A DNA stretch of 64,000 bases from Geobacter sp. (GTDB lineage: Bacteria; Desulfobacterota; Desulfuromonadia; Geobacterales; Geobacteraceae). A model generated the notes under the pieces. The model ran no database searches and was not told where the DNA came from. It was given only the letters and a program-made list of their open reading frames with translations. Location: the NCBI GenBank assembly GCA_003574885.1, contig PJFC01000002.1, forward strand, positions 186,001 to 250,000, in the 5' to 3' direction. The translations under genes were made by a program, and so were the position numbers. Positions 46,439 to 55,163 of the stretch are shown piece by piece; the stretch's first letter is position 1; each line of letters begins with the position of its first letter.

Positions 46439-46478
46439 CAGGGTTACCAGGGGACGTAACAATCATGGATGATGGGAA

Positions 46479-46507
46479 ATAATAATCCCATTGCCTGAGT
46501 GTGTCAA
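46479..46507 (-). promoter_or_regulatory. Consensus sigma-70 promoter of the M3 peptidase gene
   Basis: Minus strand TTGACA, 17-bp spacer, TATTAT; predicted transcript start near 46472, about 80 nt before the start codon. Confidence 0.82.
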
Positions 46508-46682
46508 GGAACGTTGGGCGGGAGGAATAGACTGTTATATTCCCCATGATGCTGAAAATTCCATGAAGACTATTGCTGTTCATTGAGTCCGTGAGATGTG
46601 GTGATTTCAGCAGTCGCCAACCATCGGAGAATGTGATAAGGTTAGCACACGTGCAGCTCAAGCTACCTCCCGAGGAATGAAC

Positions 46683-47036
46683 ATGAAACAGCTTATTGTG
46701 AGATGGATCATTAACAGCACGGCACTCCTTGTCGTTGTTCACCTCGTCTCGGGGGTCTCCCTCGACAACTGGATGACCGTCTTTGTCGCCGCAATCGTAC
46801 TCGGGCTTCTGAACGCGTTTCTCCGACCGATCCTCATCTTTCTCACCCTGCCGGTAACAGTGGTTACCCTCGGCCTCTTCACCCTTGTCATCAACGCCTT
46901 TCTCTTCTACCTGGCGTCCCTGCTGGTCAGCGGGTTCCATGTGGCCGGCTTTGGGCAGGCCTTCATCGCCGCCTTTGTCTTCAGTATCGTCAGCTTCCTG
47001 CTGAGCCTCTTCATAGGTTCGGACAACAAGAGGTGA
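46683..47036 (+). CDS. Phage-holin-like four-helix membrane protein (DUF360 type)
   Basis: A 117-aa protein with four membrane helices (IVRWIINSTALLVVVHLVSG, WMTVFVAAIVLGLLNAFLRP and two more). This matches the Phage_holin_4_2 family, common in bacterial chromosomes and not by itself a phage remnant. ATG 46683 has GAGGA six bases upstream. It diverges from the M3 peptidase gene; a bidirectional terminator follows. Confidence 0.9.
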   Translation: MKQLIVRWIINSTALLVVVHLVSGVSLDNWMTVFVAAIVLGLLNAFLRPILIFLTLPVTVVTLGLFTLVINAFLFYLASLLVSGFHVAGFGQAFIAAFVFSIVSFLLSLFIGSDNKR

Positions 47037-47073
47037 TGCGACAGCCCCATGGTCGGCTCCATCGATCATCCTG

Positions 47074-47109
47074 AACGTAAAAGGCCTGCGCAAGCAGGCC
47101 TTTTACGTT
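47074..47109. terminator. Bidirectional terminator between the holin-like and thioesterase genes
   Basis: A perfect 16-bp inverted repeat (aacgtaaaaggcctgc and its complement) with a gcaa tetraloop. Confidence 0.9.
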
Positions 47110-47150
47110 GTAATGCAGAGAACGTATGTCAGGACGAGGGGTGTGGAACA

Positions 47151-47636
47151 TCATTTCTGGCAACAGTCATCGAGAAACTGCTGCAGTGTCCCCTCCGGCA
47201 CATTTGCCAGCGACGCTATCCGTCCGAGCCGCGGAAATGCCCAGCTGCTGTCTCCTTCGGCCAGCAGCGTGCCGTCGATGGAATGGATGGTGGAGCGGAC
47301 GACTGCACTCCGTTCGTCGTGACTCAAAATGGTCCCTTCTACCCGGAGTTCTGTGTTGGTCGGCACCGGCTTCAGGTAGCGGGTCGTCATTTCCCGGGTC
47401 ACGCCGAGCCGTCCGATACGGGCGAATAGGGACCATCCCGCCGCCTCATCCAGCAGCGTGGCTATGATTCCTCCATGCACAAGGCCCTCGAAACCGCAAT
47501 ACGTGTCGGGGATCGTGCAACTGGTGGTGCAACCTTCCTTCGTGTGGAAGAACCGGAGATGCAGCCCCTGGTGGTTACTGCTCGAGCAGCCGAAACAGGA
47601 GCCGGGCCAATGCCCTTGGATTTCGTCGTTTCCCAT
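47151..47636 (-). CDS. PaaI/hotdog-fold thioesterase
   Basis: A 161-aa hotdog protein with HGGIIATLLDEAAGWSL and a central strand pattern ending at AEGDSSWAF, resembling PaaI/YiiD-type thioesterases that release acyl-CoA. A CxGC motif near the N-terminus (CFGCSSS) is typical of the group. It is followed upstream on the same strand by the lipoprotein gene at 23 bp. Confidence 0.88.
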   Translation of the reverse strand: MGNDEIQGHWPGSCFGCSSSNHQGLHLRFFHTKEGCTTSCTIPDTYCGFEGLVHGGIIATLLDEAAGWSLFARIGRLGVTREMTTRYLKPVPTNTELRVEGTILSHDERSAVVRSTIHSIDGTLLAEGDSSWAFPRLGRIASLANVPEGTLQQFLDDCCQK

Positions 47637-47659
47637 GACAGTCCCCTCCTGGAGTTGAA

Positions 47660-48781
47660 CTACTGGTACTGGATGTAGAGCGGCTTCGGGTGGAGTTTGA
47701 GCACGTCCTTGGGGGGTAATAGCGGATCACCCTTCTTGGTGTCGTTGTGATAGAAGAGCTTGAACCCGGTGTACTGTACCGGTTCGGCCACCACATAATC
47801 CTTGTACGAATCACGCTTCAGCCAGGGAGCGCCCCAGCCGTCCATGTTCATGACGATCTGCACCTCGGGGCGCAGCACGATCTTCCGGGTATTGGTCACC
47901 CCGTTGCGGGTAAATCGGTGAACGATGAATACCTTGGGGGGGAGGTTATATTTCTTTACCAGGTCCTTGAGATAGCCTGAGGCGTAGTTAATGTCTGCCG
48001 CGTCGTAGGTACCGATCTTGGTCCCCGGTTTCTTCTTGCTCGCAATCAGGTTGAACTCCGGGTCGATCCCAAGATGCACGTCCGGATTTTTCAGGAGCCA
48101 TTCGAAGCGGGGGAGAATGTTTCGGATGTCATCGTGCCCGGTCTGGATGTCTATGAACAGGATTGCGTTCGCTTCTTTTGCCCATCCATACACCTGATTT
48201 ACGATAGCATCGGGTATGACCATCCGGTATTTGCCCGCCTTACCCGGTTCGCCTTGTGCAACTACCGCAATCAGATGCAGTGCAGGCTGTACAGGGGTAG
48301 ATGGGTCAGCTTTTTCCCACCGTGTAACTTCTCCCTTCAACCGGCGCAGCATGTCGTCCTTCGGTAATTCCCCCAGAGCTCCCATCTTCTTGGAAAGGGG
48401 ATTGCCATAGTAGGCCACGATCCGCTTCTGGGGAAGGATCGAGCCGGGGAGAGGCTGAGGGGACTTCACCGGCCAGCCGTGTTGCCGTGCGAAATCGGGG
48501 TCTTCGCCCGCGTTGTACTTAATCTTTGGAGCAGTTAGTTCTGCACCCGGCGCTTTACGGATAGAGGTGGTCCTGGTTGCAAATGCAGAACTATCACGGG
48601 TTGCGGTGGTGTTCGGTAAAAAGGTGGCTTTCGGAGCCTCGGCTTCCTTTTTCTCAGGTACGGACGACGCAAGGTCTCCAGTCTTATCAGGTTTGCATGC
48701 AGCGAGGGAAACGGTGAGAACAATAATGGCAAGCAGTGAGAGTGCCATCCGGCGGGAAAAAATTAAACATGCAGGCTTCAC
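47660..48781 (-). CDS. Hypothetical lipoprotein, 373 aa
   Basis: A lipoprotein with lipobox SLAAC at Cys29 after a basic start and helix (LSLLAIIVLTVSLAAC). GTG 48781 is chosen over the upstream ATG because AAGGAG lies six bases before it. After a low-complexity linker, residues 115-370 look like an alpha/beta-barrel-type domain (ILFIDIQTGHDDIRNILP, LGIDPEFNLI). I do not recognise the family; a glycosidase-like or hydrolase role is possible but unproven. A hairpin-terminator lies near the transcript 5' end. Confidence 0.82.
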   Translation of the reverse strand: MKPACLIFSRRMALSLLAIIVLTVSLAACKPDKTGDLASSVPEKKEAEAPKATFLPNTTATRDSSAFATRTTSIRKAPGAELTAPKIKYNAGEDPDFARQHGWPVKSPQPLPGSILPQKRIVAYYGNPLSKKMGALGELPKDDMLRRLKGEVTRWEKADPSTPVQPALHLIAVVAQGEPGKAGKYRMVIPDAIVNQVYGWAKEANAILFIDIQTGHDDIRNILPRFEWLLKNPDVHLGIDPEFNLIASKKKPGTKIGTYDAADINYASGYLKDLVKKYNLPPKVFIVHRFTRNGVTNTRKIVLRPEVQIVMNMDGWGAPWLKRDSYKDYVVAEPVQYTGFKLFYHNDTKKGDPLLPPKDVLKLHPKPLYIQYQ

Positions 48782-48836
48782 GAAGTGCTCCTTCAGATGA
48801 ATAACGTACAGCTGTTTGGTCATTCCTGTTCTGGAC

Positions 48837-48869
48837 AAAAAAAACCACAGGAGGTGTCCCCTGCGGTTT
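48837..48869 (-). terminator. Terminator-like hairpin near the 5' end of the lipoprotein transcript
   Basis: On the minus strand a 10-bp stem (one G-U pair) aaaccgcagg/cctgtggttt followed by eight T, about 55 bp before the start codon. Confidence 0.75.
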
Positions 48870-48881
48870 ACAGGCACAGTC

Positions 48882-48911
48882 TTTATAGCATTTTCCGGGA
48901 GTGGGAGGCAA
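48882..48911 (-). promoter_or_regulatory. Promoter with extended -10 for the lipoprotein gene
   Basis: Minus strand TTGCCT, 18-bp spacer, TGCTATAAA (extended -10). It places the transcript start just before the hairpin at 48869. Confidence 0.65.
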
Positions 48912-49014
48912 GAAGGAAAACGCGGATGAAATCACTTGCGGTGATGGGGCACCTGGGGCAGAATGGGAGAGTGACGGCCACTCATTGTGGCACTACTGTT
49001 GACGGAGAGTACCG

Positions 49015-49680
49015 ATGAAAATTCTTGCACTTATGGGCAGCCCACGCGGCATGAAGGGGAACACTGGACGGTTGTTGGCGGAAGTGCTGACCGGGGTGCG
49101 CGAGGAGGGGGGTGAGGTGGAGATCGTTTCCCTGGCCCAAGCCGGTCTGCAGCCTTGTGTTGCCTGCGACGCCTGCCACAAGACGGGCATCTGCCCCCTT
49201 CCCGATGATTACGAAACGATCAAGGAACAGCTCCTGGGGTGCGATGCGTTTATTCTCGCCAGCCCCAACTATATCTTCAGTGTCACTGCCCAGATGAAGA
49301 CGTTCTTCGACCGCTGCAACGGTCTTATCCATTGCATGGCTCTTGACGGCAAGTACGCGGCGCTCGTGGAAACCTCGGGGAGTGGCGATGACGATGAGGT
49401 CCTCGCTTACATGGCGCGTTTTGCAGGGACCTTGGGAGCGCTGACGGTCGGCAGCGTTGGCTCTCCTCAGGCCGGGGTGCGCACCTTTCCCCACGAGGAC
49501 GAACTGTATGGAAGGGCGCGGGAACTGGGCAGGGCACTTTGCGCTGCGGTCAGTGAAAAGCGGGAATTCCCCGAACAGGATGCGTTCCGGCAGGCGTTCA
49601 GAGCCAGGATGCAGGGGGTGGTAGGGTACATGCAGGATTTCTGGCCCTATGAGCGGGAGTACTGGCGGAAGAAAGGGTAA
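49015..49680 (+). CDS. Flavodoxin-fold NAD(P)H-dependent FMN reductase family protein
   Basis: A 221-aa flavodoxin-fold protein: KILALMGSPRGMKGNTGRLLAE (FMN phosphate loop), ACDACHKTGICPLPDDYE, and ILASPNYIFSVTAQMKTFFDRC. Members reduce quinones, iron or other electron acceptors. GGAGAG precedes the ATG. Substrate unknown. Confidence 0.92.
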   Translation: MKILALMGSPRGMKGNTGRLLAEVLTGVREEGGEVEIVSLAQAGLQPCVACDACHKTGICPLPDDYETIKEQLLGCDAFILASPNYIFSVTAQMKTFFDRCNGLIHCMALDGKYAALVETSGSGDDDEVLAYMARFAGTLGALTVGSVGSPQAGVRTFPHEDELYGRARELGRALCAAVSEKREFPEQDAFRQAFRARMQGVVGYMQDFWPYEREYWRKKG

Positions 49681-49689
49681 TCCTGACAA

Positions 49690-49911
49690 TCAGATGGCGG
49701 AATTGAAATCGTTAAGTTCATGGGGATCGAGTTGTACTCCCCCTTCGGTAACGGCGACACTCTTGATTTCCTGCGCCAGGCGTCTGATTGCTTCCATTGC
49801 TGTCATGATCAGCGAACTGGTATGGGAGTCGGGGTTCTCCGCGTAGGCCTGCTCAAGTGCATGCAGGGCGGTATCGGCATAGGAGCGGGGGTCGGGATAG
49901 GAACCGGGCAT
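49690..49911 (-). CDS. Conserved hypothetical, 73 aa
   Basis: A small helical protein (LHALEQAYAENPDSH, then AMEAIRRLAQEIKSV). An in-frame ATG lies four codons upstream (49923), but there ATGGAG itself may act as the ribosome site for 49911. It converges on the FMN reductase gene with a 9 bp gap. Not recognised. Confidence 0.65.
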   Translation of the reverse strand: MPGSYPDPRSYADTALHALEQAYAENPDSHTSSLIMTAMEAIRRLAQEIKSVAVTEGGVQLDPHELNDFNSAI

Positions 49912-50044
49912 TTTTTTCTCCATTTTTAGCAGTGGTGAAAATGGTTATAGTCAGGCTTAAGGTTAAAGTCAAGCAGTTATCAATCCGGCGCGGTTGTGCA
50001 TTGCCTGATGTACCTGCCGACGATTTTTGCATGAGGTGCCAAGC

Positions 50045-50215
50045 ATGTTCGAATCGCAATACAATGACGAAATGGAGGCCGAAGTGCGGCGTCTGGAGGG
50101 GAAGCAGCGGGCGATCACTGCCGGGCATCCCGAATGGGATAACGCCTGCAGGGTGTGCGGGTGCGAGCAGCCGGTAAATGTTGTCATGTGTGGGGAGTGT
50201 CAGGGTAAGGGGTAG
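50045..50215 (+). CDS. Small zinc-ribbon-like protein
   Basis: A 56-aa protein whose second half has two CxxC knuckles (CRVCGC and CGEC) after a helical start (FESQYNDEMEAEVRR). ATG 50045 has GAGGTG upstream. A terminator follows. Function unknown; zinc binding is inferred. Confidence 0.7.
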   Translation: MFESQYNDEMEAEVRRLEGKQRAITAGHPEWDNACRVCGCEQPVNVVMCGECQGKG

Positions 50216-50222
50216 CCCTTTT

Positions 50223-50245
50223 GCACCGCATCGCTGCGGTGCTTT
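50223..50245 (+). terminator. Terminator after the small zinc-ribbon gene
   Basis: gcaccgca / tgcggtgc perfect 8-bp stem with a tcgc loop, then ttta. Confidence 0.8.
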
Positions 50246-50286
50246 ATCATTATCAGTTAATTCCTCCACAGCTCGTCCTTGGTACA

Positions 50287-50327
50287 AATAAAACCCTACA
50301 GAAACGAATCTGTAGGGCTTTATTTTT
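50287..50327. repeat. Hairpin repeat, copy 1 (upstream of hybrid kinase)
   Basis: aaataaaaccctacaga / tctgtagggctttattt with loop aacgaa. Same design and same loop as copy 2 at 52594. It is terminator-like in both directions. Confidence 0.8.
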
Positions 50328-50572
50328 GCTCTACATCTGCAAATCCTGTTCGAAATGAGAATTGCAATAGACTCACCTAATAAAAACCTGTATATGATTC
50401 TGCGAAGGCTTGACCGTTTATATTGACGTAACAAGCTAATAGTCAAAAAAAGTAATCCAACAACTCGCTAAAAGTTGACTCGCTACGCCCGCAGGTTAGC
50501 TATTGCACGTTTTGCCTAAAGAAGGCAGTATTTAAAGTCCAAGTCGCACTGTCAGGGAGGAACGTCACCAAA

Positions 50573-52504
50573 ATGAACGACGGACCATCGCAATATGAAC
50601 TGCTCAACGAGTTTTCTGCCCAGCAACCTCGCGGTGAATCCCATCTTCAGGTAATTCTTGATGCTACCGCTGACGGAATCCTAGCAGTGGACGCCCAGGG
50701 GAGAACGTTGCTCTCCAACCGGAAATTCGCTGAGATGTGGCGGATTCCAGGAACAGTCATCGATACTGCGGACGACGAAACGATGCTCGCCTACGTGCTG
50801 GCCCAACTAGTCGATCCCGATGCTTTCTTGAACAAGGTCCGGTTGCTGTACGGCAGTGCTGATCAGGATATGGACGAGGTGCACTTTAAGGACAGCCGCA
50901 TTTTTGAGCGATATTCGGCGCCGCTGCTCTTGGAAGGCGAGGTCGCCGGCCGCGTCTGGTCGTTCCGTGACGTGACCGCACGAAGGAATGACGAAGAGGC
51001 CCTGCGCAAGAGCGAAGAGAGGTATCGGCTCCTGACCGAGATATCTCCTAACTCGATTACCGTTACCGATACCTCGGGAAATATTAGGATAGCGAACCGG
51101 CAGGCTCTGGCCCTGTACGGGTACGAACCGGATGCTGACGTCGTTGGCTTGAATGTGTTCGATTTCGTCGCCCCCGAAGACCGTGAACGAGCCGGTCATG
51201 CCTTCGCGGGACTGATGGTCACCGGAACCGTAGTCGATTTGGAGGTTTCACTCCTTAGGAAGGATGGTTCCCGTTTTTCAGGGATGACCAGTGCCTCCAT
51301 CATAAGCGATGCCACTGAAGAACCCCATCTGGCAATCATTGTCACTACCGACATCACCCAACGGAATCAGTTGGAAGAAGAGCGGCTGAAGCTTCAGAAA
51401 ATGGAATCCCTGGGAGTTCTTGCGGGCGGGATCGCCCATGACTTCAATAACCTGCTTCAAGCCGTTTTCGGCAACATTTCAACAGCCAGGGCCAGCTACG
51501 AACGTGGGGAGAACGGAATCCACCTCCTGGAGCAGGCCGAGCAGGCACTTAAGCTGTCCATCAACCTCACTACCCAGCTCCTGACGTTTGCAAAAGGGGG
51601 ACAGCCGATCAGGAAGGAACTTGTGTTGGCACCGGTAATCGAAACCGCCGCGACTTTTGCCCTGAGCGGTGCGCGTTCCGACTGCCGCTTCACGTCGGTC
51701 GAAGGGCTATGGCCGGTATGCGCCGATGAAGGGCAGATCGCGCAGGTGGTGCAGAACATCGTGCTGAATGCTGGTGAAGCCATGCCCCAAGGGGGAACTG
51801 TACGGATTGATCTGACGAACGTGACCCTGCCTCCAGCAGTTCATCCCATCCTTCAGGAAGGGGGGAGGTTCGTTAAAGTCGAAATTTCCGACACCGGTAC
51901 CGGCATCATGCCTCAGCATCTGCCAAGGGTCTTTGATCCCTACTTCACCACCAAGGGGAAAGGAAGCGGACTCGGGTTGGCTACCGCTTTTGCCATAGTG
52001 CGGAATCATGGCGGGACACTTGAGGCATGCTCTGAACAAGGAAGCGGTAGTACCTTTTCCTTTTACCTCCCATCGCACGAAGGAACCGAAAAGAAGGAAA
52101 CACGGACGGCAGTCGCAAATGTTGCCCGTAAAGGACGAATTCTGGTGATGGATGATGTGGAAAGCGTTCGACTTGCTGTCTCCAGCATGCTGCGGCTCCT
52201 TGGTCACGAGGGTGATGCGGCGGAGGATGGTGAGGCAGCAATAGTCAAGATCCGCGATGCCGTAGACACCGGAAACCCTTTTGATGTGGTGATTCTCGAC
52301 CTGACAATCAAAGGTGGGATGGGCGGAGAAGAGACGATGGAACATTTGCCCGGTATCGACCCTCACCTCAAAGCCGTCGTTTCCAGCGGCTACTCCGACA
52401 ATCCCGTTATCTCTAATTACGCCTCCTACGGCTTCTCGGCGTACCTTATGAAGCCATATTCGATTGAGGTGTTGCGGGACGTGTTACAAGAAGTGATGGG
52501 CTAG
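50573..52504 (+). CDS. PAS-PAS hybrid sensor histidine kinase with receiver domain
   Basis: A 643-aa cytoplasmic protein without membrane helices. Two PAS domains occupy about 20-140 and 145-265. A His-kinase A domain has His289 in GGIAHDFNNLL. The HATPase spans about 385-500 (NAGEAMPQ, DTGTGI, GLGLATAFAIV). A C-terminal receiver domain (523-643) has the phospho-acceptor Asp576 in VVILDLTIKGGMGG. The chain suggests phosphorelay within one protein. No DNA-binding regulator is adjacent. Two related hairpins flank it. Confidence 0.94.
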   Translation: MNDGPSQYELLNEFSAQQPRGESHLQVILDATADGILAVDAQGRTLLSNRKFAEMWRIPGTVIDTADDETMLAYVLAQLVDPDAFLNKVRLLYGSADQDMDEVHFKDSRIFERYSAPLLLEGEVAGRVWSFRDVTARRNDEEALRKSEERYRLLTEISPNSITVTDTSGNIRIANRQALALYGYEPDADVVGLNVFDFVAPEDRERAGHAFAGLMVTGTVVDLEVSLLRKDGSRFSGMTSASIISDATEEPHLAIIVTTDITQRNQLEEERLKLQKMESLGVLAGGIAHDFNNLLQAVFGNISTARASYERGENGIHLLEQAEQALKLSINLTTQLLTFAKGGQPIRKELVLAPVIETAATFALSGARSDCRFTSVEGLWPVCADEGQIAQVVQNIVLNAGEAMPQGGTVRIDLTNVTLPPAVHPILQEGGRFVKVEISDTGTGIMPQHLPRVFDPYFTTKGKGSGLGLATAFAIVRNHGGTLEACSEQGSGSTFSFYLPSHEGTEKKETRTAVANVARKGRILVMDDVESVRLAVSSMLRLLGHEGDAAEDGEAAIVKIRDAVDTGNPFDVVILDLTIKGGMGGEETMEHLPGIDPHLKAVVSSGYSDNPVISNYASYGFSAYLMKPYSIEVLRDVLQEVMG

Positions 52505-52593
52505 CCCTTGTATAAGATCGCTCATGTTCTCTACACTTAAAAACAGAACTACCGGCGGCAGGCGGACAAAACGCTGCAAAATTCCAAGTAACT

Positions 52594-52634
52594 AAATAAA
52601 GCCCCACAGAAACGAATCTGCGGGGCTTTATTTT
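52594..52634. terminator. Hairpin repeat, copy 2 / bidirectional terminator between hybrid kinase and nrdJ
   Basis: aaataaagccccacaga / tctgcggggctttattt with loop aacgaa. T-rich flanks on both strands suit the convergent kinase and nrdJ genes. Stem changes relative to copy 1 are compensatory. Confidence 0.88.
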
Positions 52635-52678
52635 AGTTGTTTTTTTAGGGACTCATGTAACGTTACATCTACAACGTG

Positions 52679-54904
52679 CTACGCGCACTCGCTATACCCG
52701 CACACCCTGCACACCGCGCAGCCCCCTTCGTGCTCGACCACGCCGCCGCATTCCGGGCAGGCGCCCCGTTCCGGCGCGGCCTGCTCCAGATTGGTGTCGT
52801 AGCCGGCGGCGACCATGTGGGCCTGAATCGCCTTGGCGACTGCGTCGGCGCAGGAAAGGACCCGGTTATCTCCAAATCCTGACGGGCAGTGGCAGGAGAT
52901 GCCGAGGAGCTGCTTGACCACCTGGCGCGCCTGGACACCGCTTCGCCAGGCGAGGGAGACCATCCGGCCGATGGCTTCGCTCTGGGAGGCGGCACAGCCA
53001 CCCGCTTTCCCCATGGTGGTGAAGAGTTCGAAGAGGCCGGTCTTGTCCTCGTTGATGGTCACGTAGAGCGGTCCGCAACCTGTCTGCATCTGGTAGGTCC
53101 ACCCTTTGAGAGCCTTGGGACGGTCCCGCTTGATTGCGGACTTGTCCTCGAACACGGGTGCTGCCTTCTCTTCCTTCTTGCCGGTGGAGAGGACCTGTTC
53201 ATCACGGGAACCGTCCCGGTAGATGGTAACCCCTTTACAGCCCGCCTGATAGGCGAGCCGGTAGACCTTTTCCACGTCTTCAATGGTAGCGGTGTTGGGG
53301 AAGTTGACCGTTTTGGAGACAGCGTTGTCGGTGTATTTCTGGAATGCCGACTGCATCTCGATGTGCTCTTCCGGGGTGATTTCGTGGGCGGTGACGAATA
53401 CCCTGCGTATGTCCTCGGGTATCTCCATGATGTCGTGGACGGTGCCGTGTTCGGCGATCCGCTGCATGAGTGCTTCGGAGTAAAAGCCCCGGTCCCTGGC
53501 AATCTGTTCGAACATCGGATTGACCTCGACCAGGATGTTCTTGTCCATTACCTGACGCACGTAGGAGACAGCAAAGAGCGGCTCTACGCCGGAGGAGGTG
53601 TTGGCGATGATGGAGATGGTCCCCGTGGGGGCGATGGTGGTGACGGTGGCGTTCCTGATCGGTGCTTCACCCGGGTGGTCGAAGATGGACCCTTTAAAGT
53701 TAGGGAAGGCGCCCCGCTTCTTCGCCAGTTCACGGGAGGCGGCGTGCCCTTCGTCGTTGATGAACTTCATGACCTTCTCACCGAGGGCGATGGACTGGGG
53801 GGAGCCATAAGGGATGCCGAGGAGAATGAGCATGTCCGCCCACCCCATGACGCCGAGGCCGATCTTCCTGTTGGCCCGGGTCATCTCGGAAATCTGGGGG
53901 AGAGGATAGTTGTTGACCTCGATGACGTTGTCCAGGAAGTTCACAGCGAGACGGACGATCTCTCCCAGCCTGTCGTAATCCACTTCGCCGTCCCTTACCA
54001 TTTTCCCCAGGTTGATGGAGCCCAGGTTGCAGGATTCGTAGGGGAGAAGGGGCTGCTCGCCGCAGGGGTTGGTGGATTCGATTGCACCGATGTGAGGGGT
54101 GGGGTTGTCCTTGTTGAGGCGGTCGAGGAAGATGATTCCCGGCTCGCCATTCTCCCATGCCTGCTTGACGATGCGGCTGAAGACCTTCCGGGCATTGAGG
54201 GAGCCGACCGGCTCGTGGCTGCGGGGGTTGAAGATGGTGTAGTCGGCATCGTGCTCCACCGCCTCCATGAATGCCTCCGTGATGCCGACGGAGATGTTGA
54301 AGTTGTTGAGGTGGCGCTGGTCCGCCTTGCACATGATGAAGTCCATGACATCCGGGTGGTCGACCCGCAGTATCCCCATGTTGGCGCCGCGTCTGGTCCC
54401 CCCCTGCTTGATGGTCTCGGTGGCGGCGTCGAAAACGCGCATGAAGGAAATGGGGCCGCTGGAGATGCCGGAGGTGGAACGGACTTCATCGTTGGCCGGC
54501 CGCAGCCGCGAGAAGGAAAAGCCGGTGCCGCCCCCGGACTTGTGAATCAGGGCGGTGAACTTGACGGCATCGAAGATCTCTTCCATGGAGTCTCCAACCG
54601 GCAGAACGAAACAGGCAGAGAGTTGTCCCAGTTCCCTGCCGGCATTCATGAGGGTGGGGGAGTTGGGGAGAAACTCGAAATTGGTCATCATGGCGTAGAA
54701 CTTGTCGGCAAGACCGGCAACATCGGCCTTCTTGTCGAAGCTCGCGTCCGCAGAGGCAATGGTTTCGGCGACCCGGCGGAACATGTCCACCGGTGTTTCC
54801 AGGATGCGGCCTTCCTTGTCCCGCTTCAGGTAGCGCTTCTCTAAAACGGTCAGCGCGTTTTTCGTCAATCCCGGAATCGCTCCCTTTGCCTTTGTTTTAA
54901 CCAT
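52679..54904 (-). CDS. nrdJ: Vitamin B12-dependent (class II) ribonucleotide reductase
   Basis: A 741-aa NrdJ. It reduces ribonucleotides with adenosylcobalamin. Marks: FLPNSPTLMNAGRELGQLSACFVLP, SGGGTGFSFSRLRP, the active-site STNPCGEQPLLP loop, GVMGWADMLILLG, and a C-terminal cysteine-rich tail (CPECGG, then CAVCRVCGYSEC) that resembles a redox or zinc ribbon. The start follows a GGAGAC-type site. Two NrdR-like boxes lie upstream. It shares a terminator with the hybrid kinase. Confidence 0.97.
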   Translation of the reverse strand: MVKTKAKGAIPGLTKNALTVLEKRYLKRDKEGRILETPVDMFRRVAETIASADASFDKKADVAGLADKFYAMMTNFEFLPNSPTLMNAGRELGQLSACFVLPVGDSMEEIFDAVKFTALIHKSGGGTGFSFSRLRPANDEVRSTSGISSGPISFMRVFDAATETIKQGGTRRGANMGILRVDHPDVMDFIMCKADQRHLNNFNISVGITEAFMEAVEHDADYTIFNPRSHEPVGSLNARKVFSRIVKQAWENGEPGIIFLDRLNKDNPTPHIGAIESTNPCGEQPLLPYESCNLGSINLGKMVRDGEVDYDRLGEIVRLAVNFLDNVIEVNNYPLPQISEMTRANRKIGLGVMGWADMLILLGIPYGSPQSIALGEKVMKFINDEGHAASRELAKKRGAFPNFKGSIFDHPGEAPIRNATVTTIAPTGTISIIANTSSGVEPLFAVSYVRQVMDKNILVEVNPMFEQIARDRGFYSEALMQRIAEHGTVHDIMEIPEDIRRVFVTAHEITPEEHIEMQSAFQKYTDNAVSKTVNFPNTATIEDVEKVYRLAYQAGCKGVTIYRDGSRDEQVLSTGKKEEKAAPVFEDKSAIKRDRPKALKGWTYQMQTGCGPLYVTINEDKTGLFELFTTMGKAGGCAASQSEAIGRMVSLAWRSGVQARQVVKQLLGISCHCPSGFGDNRVLSCADAVAKAIQAHMVAAGYDTNLEQAAPERGACPECGGVVEHEGGCAVCRVCGYSECA

Positions 54905-54966
54905 GGTTTACGTGTCTCCTTATGCGGGGAATTGGTGCATGGACAGTTGAATATAAGTGAATATTA

Positions 54967-54982
54967 ACCCAACATTTTGTGG
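54967..54982 (-). promoter_or_regulatory. NrdR-like box 2 upstream of nrdJ
   Basis: Minus-strand CCACAAAATGTTGGGT, a partial match to the NrdR consensus. Its start is exactly 32 bp from box 1, the usual three-turn spacing. Confidence 0.65.
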
Positions 54983-54998
54983 CACGATGTGAAATTAA

Positions 54999-55014
54999 CC
55001 ACAACATATATGGC
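54999..55014 (-). promoter_or_regulatory. NrdR-like box 1 upstream of nrdJ
   Basis: Minus-strand GCCATATATGTTGTGG, about 85-100 bp upstream of nrdJ. Paired with the box at 54967. Confidence 0.65.
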
Positions 55015-55163
55015 CTGTCAAGGGATTTCAGATTAATTTTGTAACCCCCTGATAAGATTTCGCAAAATAGTGGAACCCCGCTCAGGTGCGTGTAGATTGC
55101 ATTTACATTGGGTTTGGATTGTGTTAGAAAAGTCTTGGTTAATCACATTCAATGGGGACTCTC

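Larger units (their letters stand above)
50216..50572. other. Intergenic region with two terminators, AT-rich
   Basis: 357 bp between the zinc-ribbon gene and the hybrid kinase. Its first 110 bp hold two hairpins (50223 and 50287); the rest is AT-rich and should hold the kinase promoter. No gene supported. Confidence 0.55.

Noticed and set aside
46683-47036. Prophage, because of the holin-like protein
   Set aside because: This four-helix family is common in chromosomes and no other phage gene is nearby.
52889-54844. 651-aa plus-strand open frame opposite nrdJ
   Set aside because: Antisense shadow of nrdJ; composition is glycine/aspartate/valine-rich as expected from its reverse complement.
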